Shown: positions 9,866-17,971 of the stretch, piece after piece
Layout: each line of letters begins with the position of its first letter
Position numbering within the stretch: the stretch's first letter is position 1
DNA from: Confluentibacter lentus
GTDB lineage: Bacteria; Bacteroidota; Bacteroidia; Flavobacteriales; Flavobacteriaceae
DNA length: 64,000 nt
Direction: 5' to 3'
Assembly (NCBI RefSeq): GCF_002806995.1
Contig: NZ_NIHE01000010.1
Span: forward strand, 1-64,000
The notes under the pieces: generated by a model
Told to the model about the DNA's origin: nothing
Databases searched by the model: none
The model's input: the letters and a program-made list of their open reading frames with translations, nothing else
Position numbers and translations under genes: made by a program

Positions 9866-10504
9866 ATGAAAATTAAAATTTTATTGGTTGATGACCACCA
9901 GATTCTTCTTAATGGTATTCGAAATGTCATAGAAAGAAATACTACAATGGAAGTTATAGGTGAAGCAAAAGATGGAAGAGAGGCTATAAAATTATGTAAG
10001 CAATTTAAACCAAACGTCGTTATTATGGATATCGCTATGGAAGGTCTAAATGGTGTAGAGGCAACTACAAGAATAGTGCAGGAAAATCCAGAAACAAAGA
10101 TAATTGCTTTGTCAATGCATTCTAATAAGCGCTTTGTTTTAGGAATGTTTAAAGCTGGTGCCTATGGTTATTTGTTAAAAGATTGTGATTCAGAAGAATT
10201 AATTAAAGCCATTAAAACAGTGTCAATCAATAAAAAGTATATAGCTCAAAACATATCTGCTGTTATTTTAAGTGAATTCATTTCTGGCCAACAAGAAGAA
10301 GAAAGTCTAACGTCGCGTGAAAAGGAAATTTTACAGCTGATTGCTGAGGGAAAAAGTTCAAAAGATATTGGAGATATTTTATTTCTAAGCTCAAAAACAG
10401 TTGATTCACACCGAAAAAACATTATGGATAAACTGAAACTGTATTCATTACCTGAATTAACAAAGTATGCTATAAAGATAGGACTTATTAGTTTAGATAA
10501 TTAG
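9866..10504 (+). CDS. NarL/LuxR-family response regulator
   Basis: 212 residues. The receiver domain (1-120) has the acidic pair Asp9-Asp10 and phospho-acceptor Asp55 in VVIMDIAMEG, a switch Ser/Thr in IIALSMHS and Lys in YLLKDCD. A LuxR-type HTH follows at about residues 148-205 (LTSREKEILQLIAEGKSS, then SSKTVDSHRKNIMDKL). It starts 2 bp after the large kinase, so the two form an obvious two-component operon and the regulator should be the cognate partner. Target promoters are not identifiable here. Confidence 0.93.
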   Translation: MKIKILLVDDHQILLNGIRNVIERNTTMEVIGEAKDGREAIKLCKQFKPNVVIMDIAMEGLNGVEATTRIVQENPETKIIALSMHSNKRFVLGMFKAGAYGYLLKDCDSEELIKAIKTVSINKKYIAQNISAVILSEFISGQQEEESLTSREKEILQLIAEGKSSKDIGDILFLSSKTVDSHRKNIMDKLKLYSLPELTKYAIKIGLISLDN

Positions 10505-10622
10505 TCAAATTTACAGATCCTTAATCCTTTTATTTTATTTTAAATGCTATAATTCAGTTAATTAAATAATATCTGTAATCAGTAATTAAGAAAAAAACTT
10601 AAAAAAATAGGAAATATGCTTA

Positions 10623-10653
10623 TTGTTGAGTTTGCATTCCCAATCTATATTTG
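10623..10653 (+). promoter_or_regulatory. Promoter of a candidate small RNA
   Basis: TTG (10623-10625), 20 nt, then TATATTTG (10646-10653): a full match to the Bacteroidota housekeeping promoter layout, with the same spacing as the tRNA promoters in this window. No start codon with a sensible reading frame follows before the hairpin at 10701. Confidence 0.55.
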
Positions 10654-10659
10654 TACCAT

Positions 10660-10735
10660 AAAAGGTTATAATAGCAATTTACAAATTTAACTTTTACTAG
10701 AAGAGCGCAAGGTGAGAGACTGCGCTCTTTGTATT
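10660..10735 (+). ncRNA. Candidate small RNA of about 75 nt ending in a strong hairpin
   Basis: The interval from the predicted start of the promoter at 10623-10653 to a hairpin in which AAGAGCGCA (10701-10709) pairs perfectly with TGCGCTCTT (10721-10729), 11-nt loop, followed by TGTATTTTATT. The hairpin is far more GC-rich than the surrounding DNA. It lies 120-230 bp after the response regulator stop, so a late terminator of that operon is the alternative reading. The 474-bp gap 10505-10978 holds nothing else recognisable. Confidence 0.45.
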
Positions 10736-10978
10736 TTATTAAGTTTGGTTCTTTTTTGTTTAATTTTAAGTTTTATCTATCCGTTTTAAAAATATTTTTG
10801 TTAAAAAAAGTATTTTTTCTAAATAACGTCTGTTTATGTTTTTCTAATCGCTTTGCGTTAAATTAATAATCATACTTCTGAAATATACTAAGGATTCTTT
10901 TTCAATTATTGAGAAATATGCCTATGGTATTGTTTTGGTTTTTACTTGACATTTGTCAAGATTTATTTAGGTAAAATT

Positions 10979-12970
10979 ATGATAGATAATGAAGAAGGGG
11001 TAATTACCCAAGGAACTGAAAAAAACAGTCAAAAAAAGTTTGAAATCCTTTTCGAGGAAATGACTGAGGCACTATTTCTTCACGATTTTAAAGGAGATAT
11101 TAAAAAGGTTAATAAAAAAGCCTGTGAATATCTTGGAATAACAAAAGAACGTTTAGAATCAATGAATATTGCTGATTTTGTTTCTAATGATGTTGTCAAT
11201 TCATATCAAGATATTTTAAAAAAGCAAATAAGAGAAAGACAACATCGTTATGAAACAAATTATGTTTTAAATGATGATACTACAATACCTATTGAAATTA
11301 CCTCACGATTGATTGAGTTTGGAAAAACAAGAATGGTACTTACTGGATTTAGAGATATTTCATTAAGAAAACATTACGAAAATTTACTTATAGAATCAAA
11401 AAAAGAAGCAGAATCTAACCAAAATGAACTAAAGTTGATTTTTGATAATTCACCTTCAAGCATTTTTCTTTTTGACGAGCAAATGAATATTCTGAGGGTC
11501 AATAAAAAAGCTACTACAAAATTTAAAATAAATAGTTCTGAAATAATAGGCCAAAAAATAAATGATATAGTATGTTGTATAAAAACTGATTTTAATTCTT
11601 TCCAATCTGCGAGTGCTGATACATGCAAGCTATCAAATATTTTTAGCGAAACAATACAAGGAAAAAACTTCACTAAAGAGGAACTGCAAATTTCAATAAA
11701 GGATGAAGACTCAATTCAGGTGAAAACAGTTTTAATGTCAACATCTTTGTTAAAGCGCAATGGTCATGCTGTTTATCTTGCCACAATAGATGACATTACC
11801 AAACGAAAACAAATGGAGCTGGAACTTCTTGATGCCAAAGAAAAAGCAGAAGAATCCGATAAATTAAAATCATCCTTTATAGAGAATTTGCATCATGAGA
11901 TAAGAACACCGCTAAACGGAATTTTGGGGTTTATTGATTTTTTTGTCGATGATAGTTATAATTTTTCAAACCAAGAAAAGAAAGAATTAATCGAAGTCAT
12001 GCACAAAAGTGGTGATCGATTAATAAAAACAATAAATGATTTATTGGAAATTTCTAAACTCGACTCTGGAATACTTAAAGTTAATAACGAATCATTTAAT
12101 TTAAAAGCCCATTTAGATAGTTTTATTAATGAACAACGCTTTAAATTTAAGAGTTCTGAAATTGAATTTCAATATGAAATTGATTCGAGCCTTGAAAACA
12201 AAATGATACAAACTGATAAAGTGAAGTTGTTTCAAGCAGTTCAAAATTTACTGGACAACGCTTTTAAATTTACATCTAAAGGATTTGTAAAACTAAAGGT
12301 ATCTGTTGAGGATGAGAATCTAGAAATTTTTATTGAAGACAGTGGTGTAGGTATTGCTACAGAGTTTCATGATTTAATTTTTAAACCTTTTTGGCAAGTT
12401 AATAAGGATCCAGACCGTTATTATGAAGGTAATGGACTTGGACTTGCTGTTTCGAAAAGAATAGTAACCAATATTGGAGGAGAGTTAATTGTGAAATCAG
12501 ATCTAGGAAAGGGATCTACATTTTCAATTAAGTTGCCAAAAAAAATCAATTTAAGTATGAAACCTTTAGATGAGGTTACAAAAAAATCGAGCATTGGAAA
12601 ATCTTTAGAAGGAAAAACTATATTAATTTGTGAAGATGAGATGTCTCATTACATTTATTTGAAAACAGTATTATTAAATGAAAAATGCAGATTAATTCAT
12701 GCCTCTAATGGTATTGAGGCTTTGGAAATATTTAAGGCAAATACAACTATCGATTTGGTGCTAATGGACCTTATAATGCCAGGAATGAATGGTCTGGAAG
12801 CATGTGCCAAGATAAAGCAAATAAGAAGAAATGTTCCGATAATAGCCCAATCTGCTCAAGCTATAGATATGGAAATACTAAGAGCCAATAAAGCAGGTTG
12901 TATTGATTATTTAGTCAAACCTATAAATAGAGACCTGTTAATAACCACAATTACAAAACACCTTAGATGA
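10979..12970 (+). CDS. PAS-containing hybrid histidine kinase with C-terminal receiver
   Basis: 663 residues from the ATG at 10979; an in-frame TTG lies 33 bp upstream but adds only a poor 11-residue extension. It has no membrane helices, so it is probably cytoplasmic. There are two PAS domains (about 17-125 and 145-275, the first ending GFRDISLRKH and the second TIDDITKRK). A HisKA domain has NLHHEIRTPLNGILGF as the H box, followed by HATPase (NLLDNAFKFTS; GNGLGLAVSKRI). The C-terminal receiver (about 540-660) has CEDE and phospho-acceptor Asp in LVLMDLIMPG. The built-in receiver suggests a phosphorelay; the next gene is a stand-alone receiver that could take part. Confidence 0.9.
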   Translation: MIDNEEGVITQGTEKNSQKKFEILFEEMTEALFLHDFKGDIKKVNKKACEYLGITKERLESMNIADFVSNDVVNSYQDILKKQIRERQHRYETNYVLNDDTTIPIEITSRLIEFGKTRMVLTGFRDISLRKHYENLLIESKKEAESNQNELKLIFDNSPSSIFLFDEQMNILRVNKKATTKFKINSSEIIGQKINDIVCCIKTDFNSFQSASADTCKLSNIFSETIQGKNFTKEELQISIKDEDSIQVKTVLMSTSLLKRNGHAVYLATIDDITKRKQMELELLDAKEKAEESDKLKSSFIENLHHEIRTPLNGILGFIDFFVDDSYNFSNQEKKELIEVMHKSGDRLIKTINDLLEISKLDSGILKVNNESFNLKAHLDSFINEQRFKFKSSEIEFQYEIDSSLENKMIQTDKVKLFQAVQNLLDNAFKFTSKGFVKLKVSVEDENLEIFIEDSGVGIATEFHDLIFKPFWQVNKDPDRYYEGNGLGLAVSKRIVTNIGGELIVKSDLGKGSTFSIKLPKKINLSMKPLDEVTKKSSIGKSLEGKTILICEDEMSHYIYLKTVLLNEKCRLIHASNGIEALEIFKANTTIDLVLMDLIMPGMNGLEACAKIKQIRRNVPIIAQSAQAIDMEILRANKAGCIDYLVKPINRDLLITTITKHLR

Positions 12971-13094
12971 AATTATAAAATTTATTGATTATACTAAAAC
13001 ATAAGTGCAAATTACTAGGCAATATTATTAATACTTTAGGCATTTTGCTTAGTAAAATACTTATATTATTCATCTATATTAGTGGTTGTAAAAA

Positions 13095-13466
13095 ATGTAC
13101 AAAATCTCTCTAATGGTGCGTAAAATAAATGTTCTTTTAATTGAAGACGATTTCGAAATTGGTAAATGGCTTGGAAAACGCATTTTAGAATTAAGTAATA
13201 TAGAGTCTTTGAGCTGGGAGACTAGTATTGAAAAAGCATTAATTAACCTTTCCCTTAATAATCCAGATATTATCATTTTAGATTTAAAACTTCCTGACGG
13301 CAACGGAATTGATTTGTTAAAAAAAATAAAGAAGGCTAAAAAAGAATCTAAAGTTTTTATTTTTTCAGTAAGCAATGAATTAAGAAAAACTTGTTTACGA
13401 TCAGGTGCTGATTGTTTTTTTGATAAAACTACAGATAGTGAAATACTTATTAAAAGTTTAAAATGA
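13095..13466 (+). CDS. Single-domain response regulator
   Basis: 123 residues, receiver domain only. The acidic cluster is IEDD, the phospho-acceptor is Asp in IIILDLKLPDGNG, and a C-terminal SGADCFFDK carries the conserved Lys. There is no output domain, so it would act as a phospho-shuttle or by protein contacts. A second in-frame ATG at 13113 would give the usual short distance to the first strand and may be the true start. It sits between a hybrid kinase and a GAF kinase inside the tRNA-Pro island. Confidence 0.85.
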   Translation: MYKISLMVRKINVLLIEDDFEIGKWLGKRILELSNIESLSWETSIEKALINLSLNNPDIIILDLKLPDGNGIDLLKKIKKAKKESKVFIFSVSNELRKTCLRSGADCFFDKTTDSEILIKSLK

Positions 13467-13505
13467 ATGAAAACATTTTTTCAATATTGTAAATAAAATG
13501 AATTA

Positions 13506-14708
13506 ATGCAAAAACCAAAAGAATATATAAATGAAAGGGAGCGGTTAAAAGATTTGGAGTCTTATTCCATACTTGATACGCTTCCAGAATCTGACTATGA
13601 TGACTTAACAGCTATTGCTGCAGAATTATGTGGCACTAAAATTTCCTTAATTACTTTGGTTGATGATACTCGACAATGGTTCAAGTCTCATCATGGTATG
13701 GAAGTTTCAGAAACCCCTAAAGAATATGCTTTTTGTGCGCACGCAATCAATGAACCTGATAATGTTTTTATTGTTCAAGATGCAAGAAAAGATTTGCGGT
13801 TTCATGATAATCCATTAGTGACGAATGATCCATCCGTAATTTTCTATGTAGGAATCCCTTTGCTTAGCGATAATAATCATCCTTTAGGTACTTTATGTGT
13901 AATTGACAATAAACCAAAAATATTGAGTGAAAGTCAGATACAGGCATTGAAATCTTTGGGAAAACAAGTGATGAATATATTAAACCTAAGGAAAACCAAA
14001 CTAACTTTAGAAAAAACCTTATCGAATTTAGAAGAAAAAAACAAAGAGTTAGATCGTTTTGCATTTGTAGCAGCCCATGACCTTAAGTCGCCTCTGGCAG
14101 GAATTAGTGGGTTGTCTAATTTATTTATAGAAGAGTACGGTTCTCAGATTAATGATGAAGGAAAAGAAATGCTTGTTTTAATTGAAGAATCTACAAACGT
14201 TTTAAGAAATCTAATTGATGGATTATTAAAGTATAGTAGATGTGAGAATGTTTTTAAAGAAGACAAATCGCCGATAGATCCAAATGATTTATTAAAAAGC
14301 ATTAGGGCTCTTTTTATAAACGTACCTGAATTGAAACTCCGTTTACAAAACTCAATTGATGTGATTTATACGAATAGAGCGGCTCTTGATCAGGTTTTAC
14401 TAAACCTTGTTACTAATGCTATAAAGTATAATGATAAGGAAACCATTGAAATTGAAATAGGAGTAGCGTCTTCAGATACCCATTACGAGTTTTATGTACA
14501 AGATAATGGCCCTGGAATAGCTGTAGAAAACCAAGAAAAGATTTTCGAAATTTTTGAAGTTGTAGCTAAGAAAGATAGGTTTGGCAAAACAGGTAATGGA
14601 ATAGGTTTGGCAACAGTAAAAAAAGTAGTAGAAAAAGGAAGTGGATCAATAAAAATTGAATCAAAGTTATCAAAAGGAACAACATTTATGTTCACTCTGG
14701 AAAAATGA
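13506..14708 (+). CDS. GAF-domain sensor histidine kinase
   Basis: 400 residues, soluble. The N-terminal GAF domain covers about 20-165 (DTLPESDYDDLTAIAAELC through YVGIPLLSDN and LGTLCVID). A short helix precedes a HisKA domain with H box FAFVAAHDLKSPLAGISGLS (phospho-acceptor His near residue 194). The HATPase has an N box (LNLVTNAIKYND), a G1 box (VQDNGPGIA) and GNGIGLATVKKV. It starts 39 bp after the receiver gene and probably belongs to the same transcript. The GAF ligand is unknown. It is the last gene before the duplicated tRNA end. Confidence 0.9.
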   Translation: MQKPKEYINERERLKDLESYSILDTLPESDYDDLTAIAAELCGTKISLITLVDDTRQWFKSHHGMEVSETPKEYAFCAHAINEPDNVFIVQDARKDLRFHDNPLVTNDPSVIFYVGIPLLSDNNHPLGTLCVIDNKPKILSESQIQALKSLGKQVMNILNLRKTKLTLEKTLSNLEEKNKELDRFAFVAAHDLKSPLAGISGLSNLFIEEYGSQINDEGKEMLVLIEESTNVLRNLIDGLLKYSRCENVFKEDKSPIDPNDLLKSIRALFINVPELKLRLQNSIDVIYTNRAALDQVLLNLVTNAIKYNDKETIEIEIGVASSDTHYEFYVQDNGPGIAVENQEKIFEIFEVVAKKDRFGKTGNGIGLATVKKVVEKGSGSIKIESKLSKGTTFMFTLEK

Positions 14709-14951
14709 ATTTCATTAATAGCTATTAGTTATTTATGTTCTTTAAATGTAATTACCTTCATTCTCAAAAAAGGAGAGTATAAGAAATTAAAATATTTATT
14801 CATATAATTTGTATCTTTATAATATTAAAAACAATCAAATTAGATTTTATAGTTATTCTTTTTAAGTCTAGTGTGCAATTAGGTGAATAAGAAAAGATAA
14901 AAACCGCAAGAAAGCAGTAATATTAAGGGTTAAGATGATATTAAATTGAGT

Positions 14952-14964
14952 CTGCCACCCCGAC
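14952..14964 (+). repeat. Putative att site, distal copy of the tRNA-Pro 3' end
   Basis: CTGCCACCCCGAC, identical to 5298-5310. The bases upstream do not continue the tRNA match, so this is a short duplicated tail and not a tRNA gene. Confidence 0.65.
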
Positions 14965-14969
14965 CAAGA

Positions 14970-15003
14970 AATTCCTTTCCTCCTTGAGGTAAGGATTTTT
15001 TGT
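14970..15003 (+). terminator. Hairpin and T run after the duplicated tRNA tail
   Basis: An imperfect hairpin (ATTCCTTTCCTC against GAGGTAAGGAT) runs into TTTTTTG. Its position directly behind the tRNA tail suggests it was the original tRNA-Pro terminator before the island inserted. Confidence 0.5.
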
Positions 15004-15508
15004 TTTAATGAGCAAAGCTAGTTCATAATATTTGAAATCAAAAATAGCTCAGAGCGAAGCTTAAAGTATTAGGGGTAATAATACTTTTTTAAGATTACAA
15101 GAGGGGATAGTATCCTATTTCTAAATGTACACTACTATTTTCTAAAGTAAAACTATAAGTATATTCCTAAAAGGTCTTGTCCATAAATTCATAATGGATT
15201 TAATATAATAAGACCTTGAGTTAATAGATAAAAGCCTTTGGAATAGACAGACTTCAATTCGTAAAAAAACTATTTACATCGGTTGTCATTTTAGATTCTT
15301 CTATCAAAAGTTGAGTGATCATTCAAAAGGGATTTCAGATTTTTGCACGATAAATGAGAGCTTGACCTTCACTTAGTAAGGTGCTTTTTACATTGGCCGT
15401 TATGATATTAAATTAGTATTCTTAAATCTAATGGATTATTTAATAGAACATTAAACATTATTTTTAAATTTATAGAAAATATAAATTAAAAGATAAAACC
15501 AATTAACC

Positions 15509-17899
15509 ATGCTAAAAAATAACATTAACTGCAACAATTTTTTTACATTATTATTTTTGTTGCTCGCGAGTGTGGCATTAGCACAACTTCAAAACAATAG
15601 TATTTTAAATGAACCACCAGACATCAGTAAAGATTTTGAAGATTATAGAAATACCTATTACCTAGCGGATGAGCTAACAACTTTCAACCCTGAAACCGGC
15701 AGAGGAACCATAAAATATTTGCGTCATAATTTTGTGGCAAGTCAAGCTTTTGATAATATGTTGAGCAGACTTTCTCCAGTTCAAGGAAATGAATTTCCAA
15801 CAACTGAATATGCTGTTTCTCCAGAATTACCATTTTCTGTTGAATTCATTTCCGATAGAACCATTAGAATAAAAACAGCTTCCGGGCCACAATTTAAAAA
15901 AGAAGAACCGTCGTTGATGCTGGTTAATGGCGTTGCTAAAAATGCTAGAAACTTATGGACTTATTCCAAAGTTGCTGAAGGACATAAATACACAAGCAGC
16001 AAAGGCTCTGTTTTAATAACCGAAAAACCTTGGCATGTTTATATTTATGATGCCCAAGGTAAATTACTGACCAGTACTTTACACTCCAATGATGTTAAAA
16101 GCACCTATACGCCAGTGACCCCTTTTTCATTTGTTAGAAGGGCAGAGGATTATTCACGTAGCATGAATGCCGTATTTTCCATGTCGCCTGAAGAAAAAAT
16201 ATTTGGTTGTGGCGAATCGTTCACACAATTTAATAAGCGTGGTCAGAAAGTGATTTTGTGGACTGATGATGCCAATGGTGTGCAAAACGAAACCATGTAC
16301 AAACCCATTCCGTTTTACATGAGTAGTCGTGGTTATGGTGTATTTATGCATCATTCTACACCGATAACCGTTGATTTTGGAAAATATTTTAATGCGGCAA
16401 ACGCTATGATGATTGGAGATGATGAAGCTGATTTATTCGTTTTTATTGGCGACCCAAAAGATATTCTTGATGAATATACCGACCTTACGGGTAAAGCAGA
16501 CATGCCGCCACTTTGGTCGTTTGGGTTTTGGATGAGCCGTATTACTTATTTTTCAGAAGAAGAAGGGCGAAAAATAGCTAAAAATTTAAGAAAGCATAAA
16601 ATTCCTAGTGATGTCATTCATTTTGATACCGGTTGGTTTGAAGTCGATTGGAGAAATAATTATGAATTCTCAAAAAATCGATTCGATAATCCAACAAAAA
16701 TGATAGCCGATATGAAGGAAGATGGCTTTAATGTATGTCTTTGGCAGCTTCCTTATTTCTCACCTAAAAACACGTTGTTCAATGAAATTATAGAAAAAGG
16801 ATTAGCGGTAAAAGATAAAAAAGGAAACATTCCTTATGAAGATGCTACGCTGGATTTTACAAATCCTGAAACCGTAAAATGGTATCAAGATAAAATCGCA
16901 ACGCTTTTAAAAATGGGAGTGGGCGTTATTAAAGTTGATTTTGGTGAGGCAGCACCTGCCAGTGGGATTTATAGTAATGGCAGAACAGGATTTTATGAAC
17001 ATAATATGTACCCTTTACGATACAATAAAGCCGTAGCCGATATTACCAAAGAAGTTACTGGCAATTCTATTATTTGGGCACGAAGTACTTGGGCCGGTAG
17101 CCAACGTTATCCATTGCATTGGGGCGGTGATGCTGCCACAACCAATACCGCCATGGCCTCTACGTTGAGGGGAGGTTTGTCATTAGGATTGTCTGGTTTT
17201 TCGTTTTGGAGTCATGATGTGGGTGGATTTGTAACCAAATCGCCAGAAGATTTATATAGAAGATGGACACCTTTCGGAATGCTTACTTCTCATGTACGCA
17301 GCCATGGTGAACCTCCAACGGAACCTTGGGAATACAGTGATGCCTTTTTAAAAGACTTTAGGGATGCCGATAATATGCGCTATATGTTGATGCCATATAT
17401 CTATGCACAAGCTAAACATGCTTCCGAAAAGGGACTTCCCATGCTAAGAGCTTTGTTTGTAGAATTTCCAAATGACCCTGGGGCTTGGTTAGTAGACGAC
17501 CAATACCTTTTTGGTTCAGATATGTTGGTGGCACCACTTTTTGAAAACATTACGGAACGTAATGTCTATTTACCAGAAGGAAAATGGATCGATTACCAAA
17601 CAGGTAACATCTATGAAAAAGGTTGGCATACCATAAAAGCAGGCGGTATTCCTATCATCGCTTTAATTAGAGATGGTGCCGTGATTCCTCATATTAAATT
17701 GGCACAATCAACAAAAGATATGGATTGGAGCAATATTGAACTTAAAGTATATACTGCCGATGCTTCACAAGCCAAAGGCAAATTATTCTTACCAAATGAT
17801 TCGAAACTATACGATTTGATTTTAGACAAAAACGGGTCGGGTTTTATTCTAAAAGACAATCCTGATTTACAACAAATACGTTTTAAAGTAACTAAATAA
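15509..17899 (+). CDS. Secreted GH31 glycoside hydrolase (alpha-xylosidase/alpha-glucosidase type)
   Basis: 796 residues with a signal peptide (hydrophobic LLFLLLASVALA, cleavage near Ala-Gln). An N-terminal beta-sandwich precedes the TIM barrel. The GH31 nucleophile is Asp477 in VIKVDFGEA, and the proposed acid/base Asp541 lies in WGGDAAT. The FSFWSHDVGGF strand is typical of the family. The VDFGE form resembles YicI-type alpha-xylosidases more than the WxDMNE of maltase-like members, so a xylosyl substrate such as xyloglucan side chains is a reasonable inference. A terminator follows, then a GH3 enzyme. Confidence 0.9.
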   Translation: MLKNNINCNNFFTLLFLLLASVALAQLQNNSILNEPPDISKDFEDYRNTYYLADELTTFNPETGRGTIKYLRHNFVASQAFDNMLSRLSPVQGNEFPTTEYAVSPELPFSVEFISDRTIRIKTASGPQFKKEEPSLMLVNGVAKNARNLWTYSKVAEGHKYTSSKGSVLITEKPWHVYIYDAQGKLLTSTLHSNDVKSTYTPVTPFSFVRRAEDYSRSMNAVFSMSPEEKIFGCGESFTQFNKRGQKVILWTDDANGVQNETMYKPIPFYMSSRGYGVFMHHSTPITVDFGKYFNAANAMMIGDDEADLFVFIGDPKDILDEYTDLTGKADMPPLWSFGFWMSRITYFSEEEGRKIAKNLRKHKIPSDVIHFDTGWFEVDWRNNYEFSKNRFDNPTKMIADMKEDGFNVCLWQLPYFSPKNTLFNEIIEKGLAVKDKKGNIPYEDATLDFTNPETVKWYQDKIATLLKMGVGVIKVDFGEAAPASGIYSNGRTGFYEHNMYPLRYNKAVADITKEVTGNSIIWARSTWAGSQRYPLHWGGDAATTNTAMASTLRGGLSLGLSGFSFWSHDVGGFVTKSPEDLYRRWTPFGMLTSHVRSHGEPPTEPWEYSDAFLKDFRDADNMRYMLMPYIYAQAKHASEKGLPMLRALFVEFPNDPGAWLVDDQYLFGSDMLVAPLFENITERNVYLPEGKWIDYQTGNIYEKGWHTIKAGGIPIIALIRDGAVIPHIKLAQSTKDMDWSNIELKVYTADASQAKGKLFLPNDSKLYDLILDKNGSGFILKDNPDLQQIRFKVTK

Positions 17900-17901
17900 A
17901 G

Positions 17902-17938
17902 AAAACTGTTGAAGTATTAATACCTCAACGGTTTTTTG
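17902..17938 (+). terminator. Terminator between GH31 and GH3 genes
   Basis: AAAACTGTTGA pairs with TCAACGGTTTT with one G-U pair, the loop holding a smaller AGTATT/AATACC pairing, followed by TTTT. It may attenuate rather than fully separate the two glycosidase genes. Confidence 0.7.
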
Positions 17939-17971
17939 CCAACAACCAACTAATAGACTAAACCATTATTT

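Larger units (their letters stand above)
5311..14964. mobile_element. Degenerate genomic island inserted at tRNA-Pro, carrying signalling genes
   Basis: The interval is bounded by a 13-bp repeat of the tRNA-Pro 3' end. Just inside the tRNA end lie remains of a tyrosine recombinase. At the other end the repeated tRNA tail is followed directly by a hairpin and T run, which looks like the displaced original tRNA terminator. Cargo: a six-PAS sensor kinase, a NarL-type regulator, a hybrid kinase, a single-domain receiver, a GAF kinase and a candidate small RNA. The boundary and integrase evidence is direct; the integration history is inferred. The element cannot move by itself because its integrase is broken. 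Confidence 0.6.
14709..15508. other. 800-bp gene-free junction between the signalling island and the glycosidase cluster
   Basis: Contains the second tRNA-Pro tail (14952-14964) and its hairpin (about 14970-15003). The rest is AT-rich with no credible reading frame. A weak hairpin with ACCTT/AAGGT at 15365-15382 and a short T run could end a transcript. The promoter of the glycosidase operon is probably here, but no clear TTG-N20-TAnnTTTG match was found. Confidence 0.5.
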
